DNA of 64,000 nucleotides, from assembly GCA_028278555.1 (NCBI GenBank), contig JANQEA010000083.1, forward strand, positions 27,885 to 91,884. Direction: 5' to 3'. The notes under the pieces are model-generated. The model saw only the letters and a list, made by a program, of their open reading frames with translations, was not told the DNA's origin and did no database searches. A program made the position numbers and the translations under genes. This DNA comes from Candidatus Bipolaricaulota bacterium (GTDB taxonomy: Bacteria > Bipolaricaulota > Bipolaricaulia > UBA7950 > UBA9294). The number at the start of each line of letters is the position of its first letter. The first letter of the stretch is position 1. Below, piece by piece: positions 47,552 through 56,960 of this stretch.

Positions 47552-48529
47552 TCAGGCGGCGGCATCCGTCCGCGTCAAGCGGGCGCTCAGTTGCTCGATC
47601 ATGTCGGCGGTCATCGACGCGAGATCGTAGTGTGGCTCCCAGCCCCACTCCTCGCGGGCGGCGCGATCGTCGACGTTGCACGGCCAAGAATCGGCGATTG
47701 CCTGGCGGAAATCCGGCTCGTACTCGCAGACGAAGTCGGGGATGTGCTTCCGGATTTCTTCGGCGAGCTCCGCGGCCGAGAAGCACATGCTCCCGACGTT
47801 GAAGTTGCTGTGGTGGACGAGCTGCGCCCTGTCGGCCTCCATCAGATCGATCGTCGCCTTGATGCAGTCGGGCATGTACATCATCGGAAGTCGAGTCTCC
47901 GGCCCGACGAAGCACGTGTATCGGCCGGTCTGGATCGCCTGATAGAAGATGTCGACGGCGTAGTCGGTCGTTCCGCCGCCGGGCGGTGTCTCGCTCGAGA
48001 TGATGCCCGGATAGCGGAGGCCGCGAACATCGAGGCCGTACCTCCGGACGTAGTACTCGCCGAGAAGCTCGCCGGCGACCTTGGTCACACCGTACATCGT
48101 GGTCGGAAGAAGAATCGTCTCCTGCGGCGCGCAGTCGCTCGGCGTCTCCGGACCGAAGACGGCGATCGAGCTCGGGATGCAGACTTGGTTGACATTCCGC
48201 TCCCGGGAGGCTTCGAGGACGTTGACGAGACCGTCAATGTTCACGCGCCAGGCGAGCCCCGGGTTCTCCTCGCCACGCGCCGACAGGATTGCCGCCAGGT
48301 GGTAGACGGTGTCGATCGCATACGTCTCGAGGACCCGGTCGACGTCCTCTCGCACCGTGACGTCAACCGTCTCGAACGGGCCGCTGTCGCGAAGCGCCGG
48401 CTGCGGTGCCGTCCGATGACCGGCTGCGACGACGTTTTCGTTCCCAAAGCGCTCGCGGAGCGCGAGCGTCAACTCCGAGCCGATCTGTCCGACCGCCCCG
48501 GTCACCAGAACCCTCTTCGAATTCGTCAA
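47552..48529 (-). CDS. L-threonine 3-dehydrogenase, short-chain (epimerase-like) type
   Basis: 325 aa from a TTG behind GGGAGCGGG. It oxidises threonine to 2-amino-3-ketobutyrate with NAD. Rossmann motif GAVGQIGSEL, YGVTK catalytic Tyr-Lys, and the family's GLDVRGLRYPGIIS, GGGTTDYAVDIF, LPMMYMPDCIKATIDLM and PDFRQAIADSWP. The match to the extended-SDR threonine dehydrogenases is strong. The ketobutyrate ligase is not next to it. Confidence 0.88.
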   Translation of the reverse strand: MTNSKRVLVTGAVGQIGSELTLALRERFGNENVVAAGHRTAPQPALRDSGPFETVDVTVREDVDRVLETYAIDTVYHLAAILSARGEENPGLAWRVNIDGLVNVLEASRERNVNQVCIPSSIAVFGPETPSDCAPQETILLPTTMYGVTKVAGELLGEYYVRRYGLDVRGLRYPGIISSETPPGGGTTDYAVDIFYQAIQTGRYTCFVGPETRLPMMYMPDCIKATIDLMEADRAQLVHHSNFNVGSMCFSAAELAEEIRKHIPDFVCEYEPDFRQAIADSWPCNVDDRAAREEWGWEPHYDLASMTADMIEQLSARLTRTDAAA

Positions 48530-48598
48530 TCCCGCTCCCTTCCGGATTGTCGCGATGTGCGGCGATTGTACGCAACCCCTAGCCGATCTTCCGCCGGA

Positions 48599-48627
48599 TT
48601 GCCACTGGTGGCGCACTCGGCTATCGT
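48599..48627 (+). promoter_or_regulatory. Possible promoter for the AEC permease
   Basis: TTGCCA (48599-48604), 17 nt, TATCGT (48622-48627). The -10 is imperfect. The ATG is 63 nt downstream. Confidence 0.4.
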
Positions 48628-48689
48628 CAGCATTCCTGGCGCGATGAGCGGTCGAGCCGGGTAGTTCGCACGGAGGGAGTGTTCGCAGG

Positions 48690-49589
48690 ATGGAGGTGCT
48701 GTTCGAGGTCATCCTCCCGATCTTCCTCGTCACTGGGGCGGGTGCGATCGTCGGGCGCCTGACCCGGCTCGATGCGACCCTCCTGACGCGGATCGTTCTC
48801 TATCTCCTCGGGCCGGCGCTCATCTTCCGTTCGCTCTATACGTCAACTGTCGGTGGCGAAGACATCCTTCGGATCGCTGTCTTCGTGATCGTCCTTCAGA
48901 CCATCCTCTTCGGCATCTCAAGATTGCTCGGTCGTGTCCTCCGCTGGGATGACGACACGCGGGCCGCCGGGTCGCTGACGATGACGTTCGCGAACTGCGG
49001 GATCTACGGGCTCGCGGTCCTCCTCTTCGCGTATGGCGAGGCGGGATTCGAGTTCGGCGTCGTGTTCATGCTGACCAGCCTGATGTTGCAGGCGACGCTC
49101 GGTGTTGGGATCGGCGCGTGGCATCGGGGGACGACCTTCCGAGCCTGGGCCGGCCGTGCGATTCGCGTGCCGTGGTTGTACGCGTTCCTGATCGCGTTCC
49201 TCATCCGCCTGATCGGGTGGGAGATCCACGTCGGGATCTATCGGGGGATCGATCTGCTCGCCTCGGCGGCGATCCCGGTTTCGTTGATCGTTCTTGGGAT
49301 TCAGCTCGCTCGTGTTCCTCTGAAGCGGATCGCCGGGGAGGCGATCTGGCTGAGCGCCCTCAAGCTTGGCCTACCCCCGCTGCTTGCATGGGGACTGACC
49401 GGTCTGCTCGGCGTCGAGGGACTCCTCCGATCGGTCCTGATCGTCGAGGCGAGCATGCCGAGCGCGATCAACGCGCTCATTCTCGCGGTCCACTTCCGGC
49501 GGAACCCGGAGCTGGCGGCGTCGGTCGTCTTCCTGACGACCCTACTCAGCCTGGGGACGCTTACGGTCATCCTTTCAATTCTGAACTAG
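48690..49589 (+). CDS. AEC family (auxin-efflux-carrier-like) permease
   Basis: 299 aa with about ten hydrophobic helices; the central TFANCGIYGLAVLLFAYGE and the late SMPSAINALILA are typical of the family (Asn-Cys-Gly broken helix). Such carriers export or import organic anions. It lies just before hyuA-hyuB, on the same strand, but hyuA has its own promoter. Confidence 0.85.
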   Translation: MEVLFEVILPIFLVTGAGAIVGRLTRLDATLLTRIVLYLLGPALIFRSLYTSTVGGEDILRIAVFVIVLQTILFGISRLLGRVLRWDDDTRAAGSLTMTFANCGIYGLAVLLFAYGEAGFEFGVVFMLTSLMLQATLGVGIGAWHRGTTFRAWAGRAIRVPWLYAFLIAFLIRLIGWEIHVGIYRGIDLLASAAIPVSLIVLGIQLARVPLKRIAGEAIWLSALKLGLPPLLAWGLTGLLGVEGLLRSVLIVEASMPSAINALILAVHFRRNPELAASVVFLTTLLSLGTLTVILSILN

Positions 49590-49591
49590 GA

Positions 49592-49620
49592 TTGAGATGC
49601 CAGAGCGCTCAACCTATACT
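49592..49620 (+). promoter_or_regulatory. Promoter for hyuA, near-leaderless
   Basis: TTGAGA (49592-49597), 17 nt, TATACT (49615-49620). The GTG used as hyuA start is 9 nt after the -10 box. Confidence 0.65.
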
Positions 49621-49629
49621 CGCTCGGAC

Positions 49630-51660
49630 GTGATCAACGCGATCGGCATCGACATTGGGGGGACGTTCATCGACGTGGTTTTGGCGGGTCCGGACGGCTC
49701 CCGGCTCGTCAAATTCCCCTCGACGCCGGAGGCGCCACATCGCGGTGTCCTCGATGGGTTGGTGCAGTTGATCGATCGAGGGGAGATCGACCCGGCGTAT
49801 GTGACCGGGATCGCGCACGGATCGACCGTCGCGACGAATGCACTCCTCGAGGGGACATGGGCGCGGACTGGACTGATCACGACGCGCGGGTTTCGCGACG
49901 TGCTCGAGATCGGGAGGCAGGACCGTCCCAGCCTGTACGATCTCTCGGTCGATCGTCCGGAGGAGATCGTGCCTCGCGATCTCCGGTTCGAGCTGACGGA
50001 ACGGGTCGATGCCGAGGGGAACGTCATTGCCCGGCTCGATCCCGCTGAAGTGACGGCGTTGATCCCGCGGCTCCGAGCGGCGGGCATCGAAGCGATCGCG
50101 GTCGTTTTCCTCTTCTCGTACCTGAATCCGGACCACGAACGGGCTGTCGGGTGCGAGCTGTCCGAGGCCCTCGACCTGCCGGTGACCCTGTCGTCCGATG
50201 TGCTCCCCGAGTTTCGCGAGTACGAGCGAACGTCGACGACCGTCGTCTGTGCCGCGCTCCGGCCGGTGATCGGCCGATACCTCGGAGCACTGGAGGAAGG
50301 GGCGAGCCAACTTGGGTTGCCGGAGACCTGGCGGATCATGCAGTCGAGCGGAACGGTGACCGACGGTCCTCGCGCCGAAGCGGAACCGGTCCGGATCCTC
50401 CTCTCCGGTCCGGCCGCCGGTGTTCAAGGGGCGCGCGCGATCGGTGAGCTCGCCGGCCACCGAAACCTGATCACAATGGACATGGGCGGGACGAGCTGCG
50501 ACGTCTCGCTGATCCGAGGTGGGGCTCTCCTTCGGACGACAGCCGGCGAGGTCGGGGGGCACCCGGTTGCTCAGCAGATGATCGGGATCCACACAATCGG
50601 CGCTGGGGGGGGGAGCATCGCCTGGATCGACACGGGCGGCGCGCTGCGGGTCGGCCCGCGGAGTGCCGGCGCGCTTCCGGGACCGGCCTGCTACGGACGT
50701 GGTGGCGACCGGCCGACGGTTACTGACGCTCATGTCGTGCTGGGGCACCTCCTCCCCGACCTGCCGCTCGGGGGGCTCCCGCGCCTCGATGTCGATGCAG
50801 CGGAAGCGGCGATCCGGTCGCTCGCAGAACCGCTCGGGCTCTCGATCGACGAGGCGGCCGAAGGGATTCTGGAGATCGCCGACGCGGCGATGGAGCGAGC
50901 AATCCGCGTGATCTCGATCGAGCGTGGGTACGATCCCCGAGAGTACGCGCTCCTCGCATTCGGTGGGGCCGGGCCGCTCCATGCCGTCTCGATCGCTCGC
51001 CGTCTCTCGATTCCTCACGTCGTCGTCCCAGCGACGGCCGGCGTCCTCTCCGCCCTCGGGCTTCTCGTCTCCGACGTCGGTTGCGACGTCAGCCGGAGCC
51101 TCGTCCGCAGGCTCTCCTCGATTGAGCCGAAGGAGGCACATGGCATCGTCACGGAACTGAGAGCCGAGGGGGCGGAGATCCTTCGTGCGCAGGGGATCGA
51201 GGAATCGACGATCCGGTTCGAAGTCTCCGCCGACCTGCGCTACGTCGGACAGTCGCACGAGCTGAACGTCCCGATCGCGGAGCTTGAAGAAGAGACGCTC
51301 TCTTTCGACCGGGCCGTCGAGGCGTTCCACGCAGAACACGAGACTCGGTTTGGTCACGCCGAACCGAGCGGCGAGCTTGAACTTGTCACGCTCCGCGTTC
51401 GCGTCGTCGGTCCGCCGGCGCTCGCCGAGACGCCGCTCTTCGAGGAGACCGGGCCGATCGAAACGAGGACGGTCGAGGCGTGGTTTGCCGGGGTAAGACG
51501 CGTGGAGACCCGTGTCGTCTCCCGCGGGTCGCTCGGCGTGGGCGCGGCGATCGAAGGTCCGGCGATCGTCGTCGGGAGCGATTCGACGCTCCTGGTCCCC
51601 CCGGGGATCTCGGGACACTCCGACCGGATCGGGACGATCCACCTGGAGGTGCGTGGATGA
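49630..51660 (+). CDS. hyuA: Hydantoinase A / 5-oxoprolinase-type subunit A
   Basis: 676 aa. ATP-dependent amidohydrolase subunit of the actin-like fold. The start at the GTG at 49630 gives MINAIGIDIGGTFIDVVL, the family N-terminus, and suits the promoter; an ATG at 49597 overlaps the -35 box. Later motifs: GSTVATNALLEG, the GPAAGVQGA segment, MGGTSCDVSLI, VGAGGGSIAWI-type block and GGAGPLHA. The partner hyuB overlaps by 4 nt. Substrate could be 5-oxoproline, hydantoins or N-methylated analogues. Confidence 0.9.
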   Translation: MINAIGIDIGGTFIDVVLAGPDGSRLVKFPSTPEAPHRGVLDGLVQLIDRGEIDPAYVTGIAHGSTVATNALLEGTWARTGLITTRGFRDVLEIGRQDRPSLYDLSVDRPEEIVPRDLRFELTERVDAEGNVIARLDPAEVTALIPRLRAAGIEAIAVVFLFSYLNPDHERAVGCELSEALDLPVTLSSDVLPEFREYERTSTTVVCAALRPVIGRYLGALEEGASQLGLPETWRIMQSSGTVTDGPRAEAEPVRILLSGPAAGVQGARAIGELAGHRNLITMDMGGTSCDVSLIRGGALLRTTAGEVGGHPVAQQMIGIHTIGAGGGSIAWIDTGGALRVGPRSAGALPGPACYGRGGDRPTVTDAHVVLGHLLPDLPLGGLPRLDVDAAEAAIRSLAEPLGLSIDEAAEGILEIADAAMERAIRVISIERGYDPREYALLAFGGAGPLHAVSIARRLSIPHVVVPATAGVLSALGLLVSDVGCDVSRSLVRRLSSIEPKEAHGIVTELRAEGAEILRAQGIEESTIRFEVSADLRYVGQSHELNVPIAELEEETLSFDRAVEAFHAEHETRFGHAEPSGELELVTLRVRVVGPPALAETPLFEETGPIETRTVEAWFAGVRRVETRVVSRGSLGVGAAIEGPAIVVGSDSTLLVPPGISGHSDRIGTIHLEVRG

Positions 51661-53288
51661 GCCGTGGGGACACGATCGACGCAATCACCCTCGAGGTTCT
51701 TCGTCACGCATTCACGGCGGTTGCCGAGGAGATGAACGCGAACCTGATCCGCTCCGCGTACAGCCCGAACATCAAGGAGCGGAGAGACTGTTCGAGTGCC
51801 CTGTTCGACGCGGAAGGGCAGATGATCGCGCAGGCCGAATCGATCCCCGTCCACCTCGGCGCGATGCCGTTTTCGGTCGCCGCAGCGGTCGAAGCCGTGG
51901 AGTCGTTCTCGCCGGGGGACGTCGTGGTGCTGAACGATCCGTACGCCGGGGGGGCGCATCTGCCCGACATCACGTTCGTCGCACCGGTCTTCGCCGAGGG
52001 ACGCCTGATCGCGTTGGTTGCGAACCGCGCGCACCACGCCGACGTCGGCGGGAAGGAGCCGGGGAGTCTCGCCGGCGACACGGTCGAGATCTACCAGGAA
52101 GGCCTCCGGATTCCACCGATCCGTCTCTGGCGGCGCGGCGTGGTCGATCGCGACCTCCTCGAGCTGGTCCTGCTGAACGTGCGGACGTCGGGAGAGCGCT
52201 GGGGCGACCTCCGGGCACAGTACGCCGCCTGTCGGACGGGAATCGATCGCTTGAGCGAGGTAATCGATCGGTTCGGGCTCGAGACGGTCTCGGAGGGAAT
52301 GGGCGCAATCCTCGACTACGCCGAGCGTCGGATGCGCGCGGAGATCGCACGGATCCCCGACGGGACGGCAACGTTCGATGACGTGCTCGATGACGACGGC
52401 GTGACGGACGAGCCGATCTCGATCCGCGTCTCGGTCACGGTGGACGGAGACCGGATCACGTTCGACTTCGCCGGGACCGCTCCGCAGGTCCGCGGGCCGG
52501 TCAACGCGGTGCTGGCGGTGACGACGTCGGCGACGTACTACGCGGTTCGTGCGATGACCGACCCGGAGATCCCGCCGAACGCCGGCTGCTACCGTCCGAT
52601 CGCGATCGACGCACCGCTTGGGAGCGTGGTCAATCCCGAGCCTCCGGCGCCGGTCGTCGGCGGAAACCTGGAGACGTCGCAGCGGGTCGTCGATGTCGTC
52701 CTCGGTGCACTCGGGCGGCTCGTCCCCGAGCGGGCAATCGCGGCCTGCCAGGGATCGATGAACAATCTTGCGATTGGAGGGACGGACCCGCGGATCGACC
52801 GGCCGTACTCGATCTACGAGACGATTGCCGGCGGGTTCGGCGCGCGGCCGACCCGAGACGGCGTCGATGGGATTCACTCCCACATGACGAACACCCTCAA
52901 CACGCCGATCGAGGCGCTCGAGATCGCCTATCCCCTTCGCGTCGAGCGCTACGAACTCCGAAAAGGGACAGGCGGCGCCGGGCGAACTCGCGGAGGACTC
53001 GGGGTTCGGCGGGACATCCGCTCCCTCGGCCCAGACGCTCGCGTCTCGCTCTTGACCGAGCGGCGCCGCCAGCGACCCTACGGCATTGCTGGCGGCGAGT
53101 CCGGCTCTCCCGGCGAGAACGTACTGATCCGGGATGATGAGGAAATCATGCTTCCCGCGAAAGGGTCGCTCAGCCTCGCGTACGGCGAAATCATCAGTGT
53201 CCGTACGCCGGGCGGCGGCGGGTACGGCCCGCCCGACGAGCGGGATCCCGAGGCGATCGATGCGGATCGTCGCGAGGAGCGCGTCTAG
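51657..53288 (+). CDS. hyuB: Hydantoinase B / 5-oxoprolinase-type subunit B
   Basis: 543 aa. Typical blocks: TLEVLRHAFTAVAEEM, RDCSSALFDAEGQMIAQAE, HLGAMPFSV, DVVVLNDPYAGGAHLPDIT, NRAHHADVGG and the late GGAGRTRGGLGVRR. Starts at ATGA, overlapping hyuA, for stoichiometric synthesis. The C-terminal GGGGYGPP segment is also present. Confidence 0.92.
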   Translation: MSRGDTIDAITLEVLRHAFTAVAEEMNANLIRSAYSPNIKERRDCSSALFDAEGQMIAQAESIPVHLGAMPFSVAAAVEAVESFSPGDVVVLNDPYAGGAHLPDITFVAPVFAEGRLIALVANRAHHADVGGKEPGSLAGDTVEIYQEGLRIPPIRLWRRGVVDRDLLELVLLNVRTSGERWGDLRAQYAACRTGIDRLSEVIDRFGLETVSEGMGAILDYAERRMRAEIARIPDGTATFDDVLDDDGVTDEPISIRVSVTVDGDRITFDFAGTAPQVRGPVNAVLAVTTSATYYAVRAMTDPEIPPNAGCYRPIAIDAPLGSVVNPEPPAPVVGGNLETSQRVVDVVLGALGRLVPERAIAACQGSMNNLAIGGTDPRIDRPYSIYETIAGGFGARPTRDGVDGIHSHMTNTLNTPIEALEIAYPLRVERYELRKGTGGAGRTRGGLGVRRDIRSLGPDARVSLLTERRRQRPYGIAGGESGSPGENVLIRDDEEIMLPAKGSLSLAYGEIISVRTPGGGGYGPPDERDPEAIDADRREERV

Positions 53289-53339
53289 GTCCGATCCACG
53301 CCCCCCGGCGCATTCCAAACCGGATCTTCACATCGCTTC

Positions 53340-53567
53340 TGTTATACTGGTTACGTTGCTGGATCGCGCAAACAGCAGAGATCGAACGTGGCAACATGCC
53401 ACTCCGGTACGTAGCAACGCGTGATTCACGGCCGCGTAAGGCCCTGGAGTTGACGGGCGCAGCGTCGGCCAAAGACCGAGACGAGACCGAGGTGCAGAGG
53501 CTGCGAGCGAGCAGCCCGCCCCTGCCTGCCGGCGACGATGGGCACGCACATGCCGAGGAGGTGAACG
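53340..53567 (+). promoter_or_regulatory. Promoter and possibly structured leader of the KamA-like gene
   Basis: An extended -10 (TGTTATACT, -10 box at 53343-53348) is followed by about 219 nt of GC-rich leader. Pairings seen: CGTTGCT with AGCAACG enclosing GTGGCA-ACA-TGCCAC; GGCC-GCGTAA-GGCC; TCGG-CCAAAGA-CCGA; and GGCTGC-GAGCGA-GCAGCC. AGGAGG then precedes the ATG. I could not match it to a known riboswitch, including the lysine and cobalamin types. The lack of an ORF in the leader supports an RNA role. Confidence 0.45.
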
Positions 53568-55421
53568 ATGCCGGAATCCCGAGGACGACGAATCGAGACA
53601 GAAGAGAAACTCGCACGGCTCTGGGACGAGGACCCGATGGTCGAGGAATCGCTGATGCGGAGCGAATCCCTCCCCGAAGCGCGACATCGCACGCTCGACT
53701 ACTTGGCGGAGCTCGAGGAAGCTCTGCGAACCGGCGCGTTCGATCTCGATCGTCTCGAGTGGTCATCGGCCCTCGCGGCGGTCCAGACGTTCAAGAACCT
53801 CCTATCGGCTGAGAACGAGGCGATCGCCGGGTTCAGCACGCTGGAGACTCTCTGGCGGCTCGCCCGCGGGTACGACGAGGAGATTGCCCCCGGGTTCATT
53901 GACGAGTTTTCCCATCTGATCCGTGCGATCAACGGTCGCTCCGAGATCGGGCGCGGCTGGTACGGCGGAGAGGGCGCGCCAGCCGAAGCTGACGGCGGTC
54001 CGGATGAGGCGTTCCCCCGGACCGGACGCCGCGGAGCGGTCGAGCGGTCTCGGTTTCTCGATGCTCTCTCCGACGCGGCATGGCGCAGGATCTCCGCCTA
54101 TCGATCCGGACTCGATCCGGAGGTCGTACAGGAGCGGATCGAGAATCGCCGCCGAATCCTCACCGCCTTCAGCGCAGCGGAGGACGACTGGAACGATCCC
54201 GCCTGGCAGGCTGAGCACGTCCTGAAGGGGGAAGCCGGTGCAAGGTCTCTACAAGAGATCATCCCCCTCCGCTCGGAGGAACTCGCGGCCGTACGACTCG
54301 CGGCCCAATACAAGATCCCGTGGGGGATCACACCGTACTACCTGTCGCTGTTCGATTTCACAGCGTCCGGCCGAAGCCGGGACGGACAGGTCCGCTCGCA
54401 GGTCATCCCGCCGCTTCACACGGTCCGACGGATGATCGAACATCGTCGGGACCGCTCACGGGCATTCGACTACATGCGCGAGCGCGATACGTCGCCGTTC
54501 GACCGGATCACACGCCGCTATCCGATGGTCGCCGTTCTCAAGGTCAGTGACACGTGTCCGCAGATTTGCACCTACTGCCAGCGCAACTGGGAGATCGTCG
54601 ATGCGATGGACTGTGAGCGGCTTCCGACCGCCGAGGATCTCGGACCGGCACTTGCGTGGTTCGAGGAGCATCCCGGAATCACCGATGTCCTGCTGACCGG
54701 GGGTGATCCGCTGATCCTCGACGACTCTGTTCTGGGGTATCTCCTCGACCGCCTCGCGGGCATGCCCCACGTGCGGAACGTCCGGATCGGCAGCCGGATC
54801 CCGGTGGCGATGCCGATGCGCGTGACCGACGGACTTGCCGAACGCCTCGGTGCCTTCATCGCTCCGGGACGACGAAACCTCGCCGTCGTCACACACGTCG
54901 AGAGTGCATCCGAAGTGACACCGGAGCTCGCGGCGGCGATCGAACGACTCCGCCGACGGGGCGTTCAGGTCTACAACCAGCAGGTGTTCACCGTGGAGAC
55001 AAGTCGCCGCTTCCAGGCGGTTGCGACCCGGATCGCGCTGAAACAGGCGGGGATCGATCCGTACTACACGTTCTACACGAAGGGGAAGGAAGAGCATCGC
55101 GACTACCTCGTCCCGATCGCCCGGCTCCTCCAGGAGCGAAACGAGGAGGCGAGGCTGTTGCCCGGGGTCTTCCGGACGGACGAGGCGGTCTTCAACGTTC
55201 CGGGCCTCGGGAAGAGCCACCTCCGAGCGAAGCAGGATCGTGAACTCATCGCGATCCGATCCGACGGGCGCCGCGTCTATCTGTTCCATCCGTGGGAGAA
55301 GGGGGTCGCTCCGGTCGGTCCGTGGCCGTACGTCGACGTCTCAATCGGAGAGTATCTCGATCGGATGGAACAGCTCGGCGAAGATCCGGCCGATTATCAG
55401 AGCATTTGGTTCTATTCCTAG
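53568..55421 (+). CDS. KamA-family radical SAM aminomutase-like protein
   Basis: 617 aa. The Fe-S/SAM site CPQICTYC (C330, C334, C337) is the family's CxxxCxxC; DVLLTGGDPLILDD, VRIGSRIPVAMPMRVTD, NQQVFTVETSRRF and the PLP-binding PGLGKSH (K549) are recognisable. It is about 200 residues longer than clostridial lysine 2,3-aminomutase, mostly N-terminal; YCQRNW replaces the usual CRHCTRR. It probably shifts an amino group in an amino acid; lysine as substrate is a guess. Confidence 0.8.
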   Translation: MPESRGRRIETEEKLARLWDEDPMVEESLMRSESLPEARHRTLDYLAELEEALRTGAFDLDRLEWSSALAAVQTFKNLLSAENEAIAGFSTLETLWRLARGYDEEIAPGFIDEFSHLIRAINGRSEIGRGWYGGEGAPAEADGGPDEAFPRTGRRGAVERSRFLDALSDAAWRRISAYRSGLDPEVVQERIENRRRILTAFSAAEDDWNDPAWQAEHVLKGEAGARSLQEIIPLRSEELAAVRLAAQYKIPWGITPYYLSLFDFTASGRSRDGQVRSQVIPPLHTVRRMIEHRRDRSRAFDYMRERDTSPFDRITRRYPMVAVLKVSDTCPQICTYCQRNWEIVDAMDCERLPTAEDLGPALAWFEEHPGITDVLLTGGDPLILDDSVLGYLLDRLAGMPHVRNVRIGSRIPVAMPMRVTDGLAERLGAFIAPGRRNLAVVTHVESASEVTPELAAAIERLRRRGVQVYNQQVFTVETSRRFQAVATRIALKQAGIDPYYTFYTKGKEEHRDYLVPIARLLQERNEEARLLPGVFRTDEAVFNVPGLGKSHLRAKQDRELIAIRSDGRRVYLFHPWEKGVAPVGPWPYVDVSIGEYLDRMEQLGEDPADYQSIWFYS

Positions 55422-55444
55422 ACGGAGACAGAGAGACGCGCGGA

Positions 55445-55897
55445 CTACTCCGCGGGAACTGCTGGCGCGACGAGTACGGCTTCCCAGTTGATCTGATAGG
55501 TCGTCCCATTCACGGTGTGGGTGCCGGTTCCGGACATCTGTGTCTCGTGGAAATCGCCGTCGAGCTCGATCGTCACACTCTGTGGCGGCGTGATCGCGAG
55601 GGTCCCCGACGCCTCGAGTGACATCGTGTGCGTCCGCGCGTATCCGTCGCTGATGGCCAGCTCGAACGACGTACCGCCGGGTCCGCCCAGCCAGACACTT
55701 CCGGATAGGTCGCGGTCCTCGTGGACGAGATCGAGGTAGAGTGTCGTCTGGATCCCGACAGGACCTGTTGTCCATTCGATGTGGCCGCTCCATTGTCCAG
55801 AGATGTTGATCGGTGACGAGAAGAACGAGCAGCCCGACAGCCAGAGGGCTGCGAACAACAACACTCTCGCGACGATCGCTTTCTGTAATCTCGACAC
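55445..55897 (-). CDS. Small lipoprotein of unknown function
   Basis: 150 aa. The GTG at 55897 with GGAGGGG upstream gives a short signal (LQKAIVARVLLFAALWLSGC, lipobox LSGC). The rest is a beta-rich domain with alternating hydrophobic residues, like a small beta-barrel or lipocalin-type fold. No family recognised. Convergent with the KamA-like gene and divergent from mutM. Confidence 0.7.
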   Translation of the reverse strand: MSRLQKAIVARVLLFAALWLSGCSFFSSPINISGQWSGHIEWTTGPVGIQTTLYLDLVHEDRDLSGSVWLGGPGGTSFELAISDGYARTHTMSLEASGTLAITPPQSVTIELDGDFHETQMSGTGTHTVNGTTYQINWEAVLVAPAVPAE

Positions 55898-56013
55898 GGT
55901 TTCCCCTCCGCCGCATTCTCGCCCAACGCGGATCGACGGATTGGGATGGAAGGGGCGTGCGAATAGGACGTTGCGCACCCCACGCGTGACGGCACTCAGC
56001 GGCGGTCGACGAC

Positions 56014-56019
56014 TATAAT
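56014..56019 (+). promoter_or_regulatory. -10 box for mutM
   Basis: TATAAT 17 nt before the ATG, followed by ACGGAGG. No convincing -35 box. Confidence 0.45.
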
Positions 56020-56036
56020 CAGAACGGAGGTGCGCG

Positions 56037-56885
56037 ATGCCGGAACTCCCCGAACTCGAGGTGATGCGCGAGGGTCTCACGTCACAAATCCTTGGACGGC
56101 CGATCTTGCAGGCGCAGGCGTACCATCCTGGAATCCTGAAGACAGTCGATCCCCCGGCCGAGGCGCTGGTCGGGCGGCCGTTCACCCGGATCGATCGGCG
56201 GGGGAAGCACCTGATCCTGTCGTGCGGCGAGGACCTTCATGTCGTCCTCCACTTGATGCTCGCCGGACGGCTCGTGCTGAGCCAAAGCGACACGAAGATC
56301 ACCAAGGCAACCGGATTTGTCTTCGGCTTCGACGACGACGAGGACCTTCGGGTGATCGAGAACGGGACGATCCGGCTGGTCCGGCTCCACATCGTCGGCG
56401 AACCGGACGATGTCGATTCGATTGCGTCGCTTGGGATCGAGCCGCTGTCGGATGCGTTCACTCCCGAGGCGCTGACGGAGCTCCTTGCCGGCCGCCGACG
56501 TCAGCTGAAGAAGGCGTTGACCGACCAGAAGACGATCGCCGGGATTGGCACGGCGTACGCCGACGAGATCCTCTACGCGGCGAAGCTCTCTCCGATCCGC
56601 TACGTCTCGACGCTGGAGCCGGAGGAGATCGATCGTCTTCATCGGGAGACGCGTGCCGTCCTCGGAACTGCGATCGCGGAGATCCGGGCACGAGCCGGCG
56701 GCGCTCTGATCGGTGGACATTCGAGGGACTTCGTCCGCGTCTACAAGAAGACCGGTCAACCGTGCCCCGAGTGCGGCACTCCTATAGCAGAGATTCGGTA
56801 CGCGCAGAAGAAGACGTACTACTGCCCGACCTGTCAATCGAGCGGCAAAACGCTCGCGGACAGACGAACCTGGTTGACGAAGTAG
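56037..56885 (+). CDS. mutM: Formamidopyrimidine-DNA glycosylase
   Basis: 282 aa. It excises oxidised purines. MPELPELEVMREGL (catalytic Pro2, Glu3), the Lys of RRGKHLIL near 62, and GGALIGGHSRDFVRVYKKTGQPC lead into the zinc finger CPEC...CPTC. A diverged second copy of the last 33 codons lies downstream. Confidence 0.95.
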   Translation: MPELPELEVMREGLTSQILGRPILQAQAYHPGILKTVDPPAEALVGRPFTRIDRRGKHLILSCGEDLHVVLHLMLAGRLVLSQSDTKITKATGFVFGFDDDEDLRVIENGTIRLVRLHIVGEPDDVDSIASLGIEPLSDAFTPEALTELLAGRRRQLKKALTDQKTIAGIGTAYADEILYAAKLSPIRYVSTLEPEEIDRLHRETRAVLGTAIAEIRARAGGALIGGHSRDFVRVYKKTGQPCPECGTPIAEIRYAQKKTYYCPTCQSSGKTLADRRTWLTK

Positions 56886-56900
56886 TCAACAACCTCAGTA

Positions 56901-56943
56901 CGTCACCAACACGAGAAGCGAGCATGGCGAGCTTCGCGTTCGT
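56901..56943. repeat. REP-like hairpin, copy C (after mutM)
   Basis: Head CGTCACCAACACGAG (56901-56915), then GAAGC pairing with GCTTC (about 56915-56935) with outer ACGA/TCGT and a GCGT bulge, inner loop GAGCATGGCGA. Same layout as copy D, 174-177 nt downstream. Confidence 0.5.
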
Positions 56944-56960
56944 GGTCGACAGTCGACCAC

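Noticed and set aside
53349..53567. Known riboswitch before the KamA-like gene
   Set aside because: Neither the lysine-riboswitch nor the cobalamin-box consensus could be placed, so only an unclassified leader is claimed.
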